From Lunularia cruciata (lineage: Eukaryota; Streptophyta; Marchantiopsida; Lunulariales; Lunulariaceae), in NCBI GenBank assembly GCA_948567375.1, contig CAOYZS010000008.1, forward strand, positions 62,001 through 126,000: 64,000 nucleotides of DNA. Direction: 5' to 3'. Below the pieces are notes generated by a model. It was not told the DNA's origin, did not search any database, and worked only from the letters and a program-made list of their open reading frames with translations. Both the position numbers and the translations under genes were made by a program. Shown in pieces: positions 10,302 through 20,062 of this stretch; the first letter of the stretch is position 1, and each line of letters begins with the position of its first letter.

Positions 10302-11995
10302 TTAGTATCGAAAGCAAGCAAAACATAGCAAAATTACCCGAGATGATCTTAATTTTAGGAAAACAGGGCAGCTCTTTCTTGTCATAGATGGAGACGAAGA
10401 TGTGGAAGTCATCCTGAATAATTCTACAGTCAAGATAATTACAATAAGTGCCAAAGTGGGTTCATCCCAACTCGCAGGAAAGTCTAGGATAGATCCCACC
10501 TCCTCTGGCAGTGTCACCCTTATATATGAAATCCATAAAAGTAACAAGGCAAGACTCTACAACTAAAAGATCATCAGACATATCTATGAACATAGGACAG
10601 ATTGTGCAGCAGGCCAAGATCATTAGTATCCACTAATCTGCGAATAAAATCAAGTTCATACGTAAAGAGGTACAGATTAGCCACAAAGACCGCACAAGGC
10701 GTCCCCATGGGAATCCCAATATCTTCACGCAATATTTGATGCCTGAATGTGGTGTACAGGTTATCAAATAAAAGCAACCTATACCGGGTAAGAGTGTCAT
10801 CATCAGCAGCCATGAGCTTGAGGTGTTTGCCGATGGAAGAATGTTGTTTCAACTTTTGAGCCATCTATATTTAAAGTCAAGAGCTGAGGTCTAGACTAGC
10901 AACAACTTTTGAGCCATCTATATTTAAAGTCAAGAGCTGAGGTCTAGACTAGTAACAACGACTCCCTGTTCAGAGTGAACGTATAATGAAAATAGAACGG
11001 ATAAGGGTGGTAAGCCTTGTTTTGAGGTCATCAAGGTAATCCTAGTGTAGGGGGTGGTAAAATCAAAACTCTGAAAAAGTAGTTTATCTAGGGTGGCCAG
11101 AGGCTTCCAGGAACCAATATTTTGAGAAGTAGTAGAAAGTGGTTTGCGAAGTCTTTGCATCTTCTCAAGTAGAATGGGGACTCCCAATGAGTTGTCCAAG
11201 ATCCCGCAGGTATCAACCTCCAATCCTACTCGGAGGAAAACATCCCTCCAGAGATCGTCAGCTGAAGGTAACAAGGCTTTGAAGAAGCAACTCAAACCTC
11301 ATGAGAGTTCTGAGAGATGTGTAGAATGTCCTACAGCAATGAACCTAGGGACTTCGGATACAAAATTGTTAGGACACTTGTCCATGTAAGTAATAATGAG
11401 TTGGGACTTGAAGTGAGAGAGGACGTTTCTATCGTCACCAGAGGGGAAGATCTGATCAGCAGCATGAAGGTTGTCCCCAATGTGGGGGAGGTTGAGGAGG
11501 CGCTTGACTTTTTGAAGAAGGGTAGCTTTCCATTGGTCAAGAATGCCTTTGGTACCTAGCATCACTTCCTGAGCAGGCGTGATTTCACGAACACTAGCTT
11601 GAATAGCATTGAAGGAAGAAGGGGAAACATGGAAGAAAGTCAAAACTTGGTACCTCTAGAGAAACGAAGTGATAAGTTGGCAGAAGGCAAGATTTGAATA
11701 GAAGCTGCAATGACATGACCGTAGGAAGGGTTAAATGAAGCCTGAGTGATGAGTACAGCTACAAGGAGAAGAAGGGGACGTTAAATTCAAAACTTTTCTC
11801 AAAACCGAGGCAAAGTTAAAGTGTAAATGGCCCAGAGTTTTGCTGTACCTGTAGGCAAAATGGAATTACTAAAAAGGTATATTCGGAGAAATGGCACCTG
11901 AGACTTCACGGTTGCAGAGCAAAGACTGTAATCTAGATCTATCCATCTCCTTAGAGGTAAAACAGAAGATAATGAGTGTTGGACGGATATAGCGA
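10302..11995 (-). pseudogene. Penelope-like reverse transcriptase pseudogene (copy 2)
   Basis: Descending on the minus strand: an N-terminal block with LPTGTAKLWAIYTL; SYGHVIAASIQILPS; the block KATLLQKVKRLLNLPH; KSQLIITYMDKCPNNFV; an RT motif A equivalent FDFTTPYT; the core GIPMGTPCAVFVANLYLF; and the catalytic box, readable as YV-DD only across a frame break because one extra base near 10580 separates YV from DDLLV. GGGIYPRL and FVSIYDKKELP follow, matching copy 1. A 53-bp tandem duplication adds a second frameshift. Signature residues (DKCPNN, GIPMGT, YLFTYELDF) fit Penelope-like elements rather than LINE or LTR RTs. No GIY-YIG domain is visible. The copy is inactive. Confidence 0.78.
10851..10956. 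repeat. 53-bp tandem duplication inside the PLE RT
   Basis: Copies 10851-10903 and 10904-10956 are nearly identical (AACTTTTGAGCC to AGTAAC). Since 53 is not a multiple of three, the duplication shifts the RT frame between motif A and the GIPMGT block. Confidence 0.92.
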
Positions 11996-12139
11996 GAGAA
12001 AAAGAAGGAGACGATTCACAAGAGTATTGAGATGCTCTTCATTTCTGAGTAGGACAGACGTGGGAGTGGATTTGCGAACGTGAAGAATTTGAAAAAGGTT
12101 CCAGACTCTGAAGCGAGAGAGGAAGGAATCCATTAGCTG

Positions 12140-13558
12140 GTCCGAGTCAAGTAGAGTGAATAAGTAAAAGATCCTCCGAAGGTAGTCTCTATATGCAAAT
12201 CTCCTAGAAGGTGGAGTCCTGTCCGAAGGAAGTAATGCAGGAGGAGAAGGATCCTGAGAAGAAGGGAAGGAAGGGTGGAAGGTGAGGGGAAAAGAGAGTC
12301 CTGAGAACTATCGAACTATTGTTGGTGATACTGGATATAGCTATATCACATCATGCTCTATGAATGCATGAGTCCCATACTAAGATTACATACTAAATAG
12401 TACATAGTATGAGTCCCATACACTAAATACTAGAAGGAAGCAGTCAGACTGTTATAGTCCTACATTAATCAGTGTCATAGTCAGACTGTCATAGTACTAC
12501 ACTGTCATCCTACCTAGTGTAAGATTACTAAATACTAGAAGGAAGCAGTCAGACTGTCATAGTAAGCCTGCACGGAAGCACGCACAACTTCATCAGTGCC
12601 CAGGAAGTGCCGAAGTAGCTTAACAAAAGCTAGTAGCCCTCGGACCAAGTTTCCGTCGAATGCTCATGTGTACCAAAGTATTGTGTGAGGAAATGCAAAA
12701 CCATTTTTTAAATGAGATTCCCTAACAAAATTCGCACACTAAAATAACACATGACCCATAGAAGTGTGTGAAAGATCGACTCTACCTCCTCCCAAGAAAT
12801 TTAAAGGTTCAATGATTCCGGTGAGTAACAAGGTTACCACGACCCATTCTAAAATTATTCCCAGTAGCATTGATTCTAACCAGTGTTGGCAATAATGACC
12901 GTGAAGTAAACGTCAGGAGATGCGTCGAGCCTGCTCTATGCACCAAAGCCAAGCGAGACAGTATCATAAATTATCCAAACCACGAGACCAGTATAAAAAC
13001 AACAGTCCGACCCCATCTTCACAAAGATAACGTGCCCCGATTACCAAAACTAACATATCATGGTGCTGGTTCACCCACTGCCTCACCAGCAGCTCGTCCA
13101 CTGATTCATTTTAGAAAATACGCTGTTAGATGACGAAGGACTACCCTTTAAACGGACGACAGACTCTGGTCATCATTTGCAAGTGGAACGAACACTGTCC
13201 AATAATCGTCCAGGACAGTTTTCACCCCTCTTACTTTAATTTCCAAGTAAATTTTCGTCATATTATGGTCTCCTTAACATGACCAACCCACCCCTCCGGT
13301 CAGATGAAACTCAAAACGGGAAAGAGTCCTTCATGGATAAGAACGAAATACATTATATGTTGGCATACACAAATCACGTCGCAAGTTCAGCAAAAAGTTG
13401 GCGCAATTTTGCGGGGGATAAGGATGAGGCAACTTGTGATAAGTCCGTTATGTCTTTGTTGTCTCATCAATACTGGTGTGAAAATGTTTACTATGGCCAT
13501 AAGCACACGAAAGAGGAAATCTAAATATTAGAGTTCGGAATGGGCGATACTTGTAGGC
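12140..13558. other. Repeat-derived and unassigned sequence; probable intron of the At1g16860-like gene
   Basis: From 12345 to 12680 this is a degraded R2 copy with nested short duplications. From 12690 to 13558 I see no recognised repeat or protein. The short ORFs at 12870-13133 and 13279-13531 match nothing I know. If the gene at 13565-14620 is intact, this stretch is the beginning of its first intron on the minus strand. Confidence 0.5.
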
Positions 13559-13567
13559 ACTTACCCC
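13559..13567 (-). promoter_or_regulatory. 5' splice donor of exon 1
   Basis: The minus strand reads GGG|GTAAGT at the point where homology to the family stops (after VKVTG). This is a consensus donor in phase 0. It also explains why the open frame continues for 40 codons with no family resemblance. Confidence 0.8.
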
Positions 13568-14620
13568 TGTGACTTTCACGTACTGCCCGTCTTTGGCGGA
13601 GACCAATTCGGTATGAGGATACTCGGCAAGAAATCCCGTAATTGTTTTCTGTCCCCAGCACGTATTCCAAAACAGTATAGTTGCAACGGTGACGAACAGG
13701 CCTGCAACAACTATCAGAAGGACGGCGTTCTGGACAGCAGCAATGATGAAGGCTCCCGCGATGAAACCCATAATGAATAAAGGTATAACAGTCCATAAAA
13801 TTACTCTCGGGAAACTTCGTCTGAACGAGTATTCTTGATCGAGGCTCAAATTGTTCACAGCTTGACTGTTGCTTCCCACTGCAATTGTGGGCTTTCCAGG
13901 TAGTCCAATTGAATCCAGGGGTCCGGAATGCGGTTTCCGGGATAATCCAGCGGAAGCGAGAGGACCGGAAGAAATTGGTCCGGAAGTAATGAGCCCTGTG
14001 GCGGGTAGTGGAGGAGGTGACAAACCAGATGTTTTACCTCCATTGAAGGACACGGGCCCTGTACTAGAAAGCACAGATGAACTTGCTGTCAAATTGGGTC
14101 CACAGACGAGGTTTTTCGAAGTAATTGACCCTGTCATATCTCCACCTCCACTTCTTGTCAACGGTCCCGATTTAGAACTTTGAATAAATGCAGAAAGTCC
14201 GCTGCCCATCAGCGGCCCAGATTTTGAAACACTAGGTCCGTTTCTCGAATTTCGCCACGAATTGCCGGAGCTGAGCGTTCCTAAAGGTTGCCCAGCAGAC
14301 TGTGCGCTCTCGTTTGACGGGAGAGGACCAGAGTGCGACGAAGAAGCTCCAGAACAAACGGCCTTCAAAGGGTTTCCTGATGCTGATCCAGATTTCCTCA
14401 ACTTCGCAGACAACGAGTTCTCCACCGGTATATCAAACATTTTTCCCAACTCTCCCGACTTCTTGACATCTCCACCCGTGTATGGCATCTGAGACACGCT
14501 CATTGTAGGAAGTTTGTCTTTATGCTGATCAGGATGACCCGAGACGTACAGACCATTGCTCAGTTGATGTGACGGGAACCTCGTGGCAGCGATTGGAGTA
14601 GAGTTGGTAGGAGCACCCAT
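13565..14620 (-). CDS. At1g16860-like plant membrane protein, exon 1
   Basis: The 352 codons match the N-terminal three quarters of the plant family of uncharacterised membrane proteins typified by Arabidopsis At1g16860 (about 470 residues). The hallmark start FPSHQLSNGLYVSG is at residues 15-28, followed by MPYTGGDVKKSGELGKMFDIP. A long Ser/Gly/Pro region carries repeated SGPL motifs and LPATGLITSGPISSGPL. Two adjacent membrane segments lie at about residues 273-295 and 299-318, then TGFLAEYPHTEL and GQYVKVTG. I chose ATG at 14620; the open frame extends 21 bases upstream but has only a TTG there. The exon ends in phase 0 at a GTAAGTG donor. The expected last 120 residues (beginning near NVPLESS in relatives) are not found in the window. 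There are no internal stops and the composition is less AT-rich than its surroundings, so this is the one plausibly living host gene. Molecular function is unknown. Confidence 0.88.
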
Positions 14621-15304
14621 GTTACTGTTTGTGGAACACAAAACTCCACTTCCTCAAGTAGTCAACGGGATTGGATAGTACCGTAAGCGAACAAGAAATT
14701 AAGTGCAACAAAACCAAAGAAATGGATGTCTCAGGATACTACAGACCGAAGAACAGCAGAAATGTGACCTCGACGCAATGATTCTTTTTCCCCATCACGT
14801 GAGTAGGAGCGGAAGAAAAGAAGTGCGTGGGTGGACACAGAACGAAATCTAACTCAAATGCACTTCCAAGTCTCCGGGTCTCGCACTTTGATTGCTGAGG
14901 GGAATTGAAAGCTTTATCTGGAAGCCGGAAGCTGCTAGTACAAGGGTTGAAGAAACACTGTACTCCTGGAAAGGATGGAATGACTCGCTTCACGTAATAA
15001 GTGTATTACCCTTCGATAGTTGATCCATCCGGAAGTAATCCCTGAGGGTCAACCGTACCGTGGAAGGAAAAGGTAGGGCTGAAAACGAAGAGATCCGATG
15101 AGAAGCTCTGACTAAATCGATGAGAAACAAGCCTGATAAACCAGCATCCTCAAAACTAAAAGTGCGACCTCAGTTTCTGTCACCACTTGTAAAATATTTG
15201 GAACCCTCCCAAGTTGCTAAGCCGGAGATCGTGCGACACGTCAGCATCTCAGTACACCGAACCGTCGAGGTCTCTGTTGTTGACATAACAAAACAATCCT
15301 TCGT
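14621..15304. other. Upstream region of the At1g16860-like gene
   Basis: About 680 bases with no repeat or ORF that I recognise. It presumably holds the 5' UTR and promoter of the minus-strand gene. I do not see a convincing TATA box. Confidence 0.4.
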
Positions 15305-15432
15305 GTTTTGTACGCGGTCGCCCTTTTACACCACACTTCAAAATATTTTACACCATTTTACCTCTTCTATCTCCCCCGCGGCTTGATGGGATCTTCCCCT
15401 CCGTCATGTGTACTACGCGGTCGCCTTTTCCA
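15305..15432 (+). repeat. Two overlapping LINE 3'-tail fragments
   Basis: The block TTTTACCTCTTCTATCTCCC with GCTTGATGGGATCTTCCC and ACGCGGTCGCC closely resembles 19984-20055, which ends the large LINE downstream. An ACGCGGTCGCC...ACACTTCAAA stretch appears twice (about 15311 and 15415), suggesting two truncated insertions of the same family. Confidence 0.65.
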
Positions 15433-15603
15433 CACTTCAAAGCTTTTGTGATGTAAGCGATAACGGACTAATAGACGGAGTGATTTCCGCCACCTGCAGT
15501 TCTCTGCCCGCTGAACATGACCTACGTGCAACAGCTATGTGCCCAGAATTTCGGTGGAACTATGGTAGCAACAATCCTCTCTTGCAACATTAGGACTTCG
15601 GGA

Positions 15604-15645
15604 AATGTTACCCACTAAATAAAAAGCTTGTTCAGAAAGACTACC
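15604..15645 (-). pseudogene. atpB: atpB fragment (plastid ATP synthase beta)
   Basis: Minus-strand translation reads SLSEQAFYLVGNI, matching the conserved PEQAFYLVGNI segment near the end of plastid AtpB. Flanking sequence is unrelated. Confidence 0.75.
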
Positions 15646-15673
15646 GCAATAGAGTTTCACCACCAAGTTCGGG

Positions 15674-15733
15674 ACTATGACCAATACCCCAATTAGTTCG
15701 ATACATGTGACCAGCTATTAAAAAAAGAACTGC
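15674..15733 (-). pseudogene. psaB: psaB fragment (photosystem I)
   Basis: Minus-strand translation reads [20 protein letters not shown], closely matching the [14 protein letters not shown] helix region of plastid PsaB. Only 20 codons remain. Confidence 0.8.
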
Positions 15734-15737
15734 AATC

Positions 15738-15789
15738 TCGAGATGCTCCTAATAACCAACGAATAGCTAATGCTTTTCCTTGTGTAGAT
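15738..15789 (-). pseudogene. rps7: rps7 fragment (plastid ribosomal protein S7)
   Basis: Minus-strand translation reads [17 protein letters not shown], the conserved S7 segment. It abuts the psaB piece with only four bases between them, though the genes are distant in plastid genomes. Confidence 0.85.
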
Positions 15790-15830
15790 TTAATGATAAA
15801 CTAAGTTGAGAAGCTACTACGGAGCTAACC

Positions 15831-15853
15831 ATGTCTGGAAATACGGGAGAGCG
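15831..15853 (+). pseudogene. psbE: psbE 5' end fragment (cytochrome b559 alpha)
   Basis: ATG followed by codons for SGNTGER, the PsbE N-terminus (normally MSGSTGERSF). The match stops abruptly after 23 bases. Confidence 0.6.
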
Positions 15854-15919
15854 TTAATCCATAATGAAAACGTAATTTTTGTTTTTTAAGCATCAAAAAG
15901 ATTTGTGCTAAAATTACTG

Positions 15920-15964
15920 AGAGCTCGTTATGAAGTACTTGGCGCTATCGTTACTGGAGAACCT
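15920..15964 (+). pseudogene. rpoB: Probable rpoB fragment
   Basis: Plus-strand translation RARYEVLGAIVTGEP resembles the C-terminal IRARQEVLG..I.G segment of plastid RpoB. The match is shorter and less certain than the other pieces. Confidence 0.45.
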
Positions 15965-16074
15965 AATAAAGCAATAACTAATGGCCCTGATGCAACTATT
16001 AAAGCCAGACTCGAGCTACTCCATTAACAACAAAAAGTAGCATTAGGTGCAGTAAAATTCGGTGCTAAGGCGTG

Positions 16075-16122
16075 AGTATTGTTAGTGTAGATAATTTAGA
16101 AGATATTATTGGCGGACATGTA
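16075..16122 (+). pseudogene. psbC: psbC fragment (CP43)
   Basis: Plus-strand translation SIVSVDNLEDIIGGHV matches CP43 IVSVDDLEDIIGGHVW. A possible second psbC piece, with TGPEASQAQ-like coding, is at about 16236-16259. Confidence 0.8.
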
Positions 16123-16255
16123 TGCTTTGTTTTACTCAAAGAAAGGAGTCGGAATGAAAACGTAATTTTTGTTTTTCTTCTAAACGTTTAATTTGTTAAA
16201 ATGGTAATTAGTCTTTAATAGCACATTCTTTGCTATTATTATGGGTCCTGAAGCA

Positions 16256-16282
16256 CAAGGTTTACCACTGAGTTACATCCCT
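16256..16282 (-). pseudogene. trnV-GAC: trnV-GAC 5' fragment
   Basis: The minus strand reads AGGGATGTAACTCAGTGGTA then CCTTG, matching the 5' half of plastid tRNA-Val(GAC) with a short deletion in the D-arm/anticodon-stem region. The anticodon and 3' half are absent. Confidence 0.55.
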
Positions 16283-16373
16283 AAAGCTTTTGAATAAGCA
16301 TGTGTAATAAGATGCAACCTCCTGACCATGCAAAGAACCTCCGAGACTACTTGAGCAACAGAAGAGGTTTTTT

Positions 16374-16447
16374 CCGCCGAAGATGAATGGGACTAAGCGG
16401 TCTGCCGAAGCGGTGGGATGTCAAAATACATTGTGGAGAGGGGAGAG
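16374..16447 (+). pseudogene. rrn23: rrn23 fragment (plastid 23S rRNA)
   Basis: CCGCCGAAGATGAATGG, GACTAAGCGGTCTGCCGAAG and GGGATGTCAAAATACAT match the central domain of plastid 23S rRNA in order, with scattered substitutions. It is the longest plastid piece in the mosaic. Confidence 0.75.
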
Positions 16448-16859
16448 GAAAGGAAAGGTGTTATGAAGTTTCCCCTTCATCTAGCACTCGAGTGAATAGG
16501 CTATTTGCTTCGTTTCTCAATATATGGTCAATTGATACTTAGATTTGAAAACTCCGGAGAATTGAGTAGAAAGTTAAGAGGATTTTTATTTATTTATTAG
16601 GGTTTAGAGTGATCCGTACACATGGAGAGGGATAGGTCCTGAATTTTCATTTTTAATCTCTTGGTTTTTATGATTAAGTTCCATAGGAATTTAGTTTGAA
16701 AATTTTTAAGATAGAATTTGAAAACTATAAACATTTGTAGATTTTAAGGTTTGGAGATATCATATTTGTTATGTGAATTGAGATGTGATGGGTTGTGGTT
16801 TTGCAAATATGGAGAGATATGGAAGAGCGCATCATGTGTTACTATCTTTATTCTTGTGT

Positions 16860-19800
16860 TAGCCATGGCTACAACTCCCCATGTGAGGCCACTTAGTGTG
16901 GCTCAGGATACACCATGCTTGGTGTGTCATCGATGCTTTATCTTGTAAGGGTAAAGACCCATGTGTGAAGGATGCACAAGGACTATGATTTGACCACTTG
17001 GGATGCCCGTGTGAGGCGAGTGACCACATTGATATTAGTGACACTTGAGATTACACATGCTTCTCTATCCCTTCATTGACCATTCCAAGGATACCGATCG
17101 AGTCGTGAGAGTGATTAGCTTCTTAGGCGGGTTGTATTTTGGGGTTATTTGAGACTAGTTTTCCATGTCCATGACGATTCCATAGGCTACCTGGCACACT
17201 CCATGATGAGGCTAGGCAGGCTTTGTCTACTACTTGATCGTTTGGCACATGATCACTTGGACAAGTTAGCATGGTTCCTATTCCTCTTCCTCCCTTGATG
17301 GTGTCTTTGTTATGCTAGAAGGGGATGTGTAGGGCATAGAGAGGTGTTTGCTAGATTTTGTCAATTTTGTGCAAGGGATTGGGCGGCCCTTAGAAGGAGT
17401 CTATTAGGGCTACATGCTTGAGGAGATAGGTTTCGCCACAAGATAGCACAAAGTCCACTCGATTACGATGGTGTAGGACATTGGGTTTGGGGTTTGGCAT
17501 TTAGTAGAGCAGCGCAAGCGCGACACTCTTTGTTTATGGCTAGTCCTATTGATGAGACTCTCTCTTCCTTACGCTCACTACATCCTATGGTTGTAGAGGG
17601 ACTACCACTAGAGGTCTTAGATTATCAGCCGAAGCAGCCCTTATGTCTTGATAGGTCACTTTTTGCACAAGCATTGTGCATTTCCCCTCGCCTTTCCGCA
17701 AGAGGCTTGTCAGGGATGGTTTATCAACACCTTAGAGATTGCTTTTAGGCATATGATCCTTCTAGTGGTTTTCTCGAGTTGTTTCAAGTGGTTGCAACAA
17801 TAGCAAGAGGAGACATTCCTATGTCTATTAGTTGGGTGTTATGTGCTAGTGGATTTCTCACCATGGAGAAGGGCATAGGGGCATTAGCCAGATTGCTTCT
17901 TTTTGTGTTTGGTTAGTTGTACCATTGTCCTTCAACAATTCTCACTTTTGAAAAAACCTCAATCTATATCAGTTTGGAGTAACTACACCTACAGAATATG
18001 AGGCTATATCTTTAGGCATCAGAGCACTCCTAGATATCCATCCGGAGGAGGTCATCCTATAGGTGGATGTTGAGAACACTTTTAATAGCATCTCACATCC
18101 ATCCATCTTGAGAAAGCTTAGGGAGGTTGGTGGATCCTTGGCGAGTCTTATTCCTTTCATGTGGTCTTTTTATGGCTCTCTTGCTTCCCTTTTACTACCA
18201 ACATGGTTGTTCATAGGAGAGAGTCACCGTCTTGGAGTCAACTATTGGTACACATCAAGGAGATCCTTTAGGAGGACCCTTATTTGCCACGGCTCACTTT
18301 AGAGCTCTCCTATCTACTACTTTGGCCATGCCAAGTTGTGTATTTCCCTCCTTAGTATGATACATACATCATGGACCCTATAGATCAGATTAGGCATGCC
18401 TTTGAACACTTGACTTTTGAGCTAAATCTAGTTGACTTGAGAGTCAAGGTGTCAAAGTGCAGTGCATGGTCCCCTTTAGGTATTCCTCCCACCTTGAGCT
18501 TCTAGAAGGGTGGATCACATCTACAAATGGACTATGTGTTCTTGGAGTGCCGGTAGGATCCAAGGATTTTGTCACATGCTTCTTAGACGCTTCCCTTGTA
18601 GATGATGTTCTCCATGTGGATGACCTTTTGTTACTAGGAGATCCGCAAGTGGCATATAGTATACTCTCCTTGAGTATCTCTCATTGACCAATGTACCTCA
18701 TATGCATAGTTCCTCCCTCTTTGTCCTTCCTATCACGTTTGAGACCCTTTGATTGGACCAAGGACTTTTGAGTGTGTGATAGAGGATTTGGCACATAGAT
18801 AGACTACTTTGCAGATCTTGTGTGGATGGATTGGCTTGTTATCTATGGAGGAGACGACACCTATAGCATTTTTGGGTAGTTGGGCTCTCTCAGCACCCCT
18901 ACTTTCCTCTTGTTTTTTGGTTGTTGATAGGCCGGTTTTGGAGACTTATGTGATAGAGGTGGAGGAGGAGATCCTATTCTCTCCAGATGTTACTATAGCA
19001 TACAAGAGATAGTCTTTCCCACATGCACGTGAGGACTTTCCATCTTTTACTTCACTATCGTTAGATTGGACTAGAGGTTTACAATTTATCTTGATGGAGT
19101 GATAGTGTGAGCATACGCTACATTCTCTCTTAGTTGACTCATCCATTCCTTAGGCTACTAGAGCATATCTTTGCTCTTGCTCCAATAAGGGTGCATGCTC
19201 TTGGATCCTAGCTCAACCGTGCAATAGGATGTTCTAACTTGCACCAATTACTTTCTCTACAACAATGAGGTTTTGCCTAGGTTTGGTCCACCCATTTGCA
19301 TCTTCATTACTCACTTCTGAGTGTGGTTCTACACTAGATGCAACAGTGGTCCATATGACATGGTGTCCTTTTGGAGGACAAAGGATAGCTACACATGATG
19401 TTATTAAGGACATAATGTTTGCTATGGCATGAGAGAGTGGATACTTGGCTTGGAGGGAGCATTCATATGCTTTGTAGATGACACATGTCAAGGCAGATTT
19501 ATACTTGGTCTAAGATGATCAGGTGACTATAGTGGATGTTGTGGTTATGGACCTTACGCGGGATACAATTTAGAGGGAGTGATCATCCATCACCCTAGAT
19601 GGGCGGCGAGTGCAACAACAAGTCGTAAGGTCTCCAAGTATAGAGGCATGCAGTGAGGTCACCTCTTTGCCCCTCTAGCCTTGGAGTTATATAGAATAAT
19701 GGACACTGCATTTGACACATTTGCCAAGTAGTTGTGAGAGCTTATCATGTTAGGGTCCAAAAGGATACCACTTCACTCTCATACTTTGTAGCATATTTTA

Positions 19801-20062
19801 GGCAGTGTGTGTCCATTGCTCTACAGAGAGTAGTGGCTGGTGCAATCCATAGGAGAGCAATTACACTAGGTGATGCTTCTTTGGAAGCTCCAATTGTTTG
19901 TAGACCATACAACTTGCATAGCTCGGATATCTTAGGTGCAGTAGGGCAGATTTCTCATTTGGACTCTATTGGAGCCTAGCCCCATTTTACCTTTTTTGTC
20001 TCTCCCTTGTACAGCTTGATAGGGTCTTCCCATCCTTCATGTTCTCTGCACGGTCACCTTTT
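16860..20062 (+). mobile_element. Decayed non-LTR (LINE-like) retrotransposon
   Basis: A plus-strand element broken by many stops and frameshifts. The N-terminal part carries a Cys-rich stretch CLVCHRCF near 16910. Reverse-transcriptase signatures follow: VDVENTFNSISHPSI near 18066; GGSLASLIPF; a remnant of the catalytic F-ADD box near 18350, where bases are missing so the DD pair is not intact; KCSAWSPLGIPP in another frame near 18455; CVLGVPVGSKDFV near 18535; and HVDDLLLLGDPQVAYSIL. The C-terminal region extends to SSDILGAVGQ near 19950. The tail TTTTACCTTTTTTGTCTCTC to GGTCACCTTTTT marks the 3' end. It cannot encode a functional enzyme. I recognise the RT type as one frequent in large plant genomes but cannot name the clade. 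Confidence 0.7.
18063..18690 (+). pseudogene. RT catalytic region of the LINE
   Basis: The RT palm block DVENTFNSIS (motif A with the expected catalytic Asp) is preserved. The motif C pair is destroyed by a small deletion in a TTAGTATGATACATAC stretch. The downstream thumb-like block VLGVPVGS and LLGDPQVAYSIL is readable. At least three frame changes are needed to read across. Confidence 0.65.

Larger units (their letters stand above)
15604..16447. other. Scrambled plastid DNA mosaic in the nucleus (NUPT)
   Basis: Within 850 bp I recognise short stretches of at least eight plastid loci in mixed orientation: atpB, psaB, rps7, psbE, rpoB, psbC, trnV-GAC and rrn23. Each piece is 23-75 bp. In plastid genomes these loci are far apart, so this is not a single transferred segment. 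Individual pieces are listed below. None could encode a working product. Confidence 0.8.

Noticed and set aside
12870-13531. Possible second exon of the At1g16860-like gene.
   Set aside because: Translations of both strands show none of the family's C-terminal signatures; the ORFs there are on the opposite strand from the gene.
13521-14492. ORFs overlapping the At1g16860-like exon in other frames and on the plus strand.
   Set aside because: They are shadows of the real minus-strand exon, caused by its repetitive Ser/Gly/Pro codons.
15604-16447. The plastid-like fragments as evidence that the window is plastid DNA.
   Set aside because: Each fragment is under 80 bp, orders and orientations are scrambled, and the flanks are nuclear retrotransposons.
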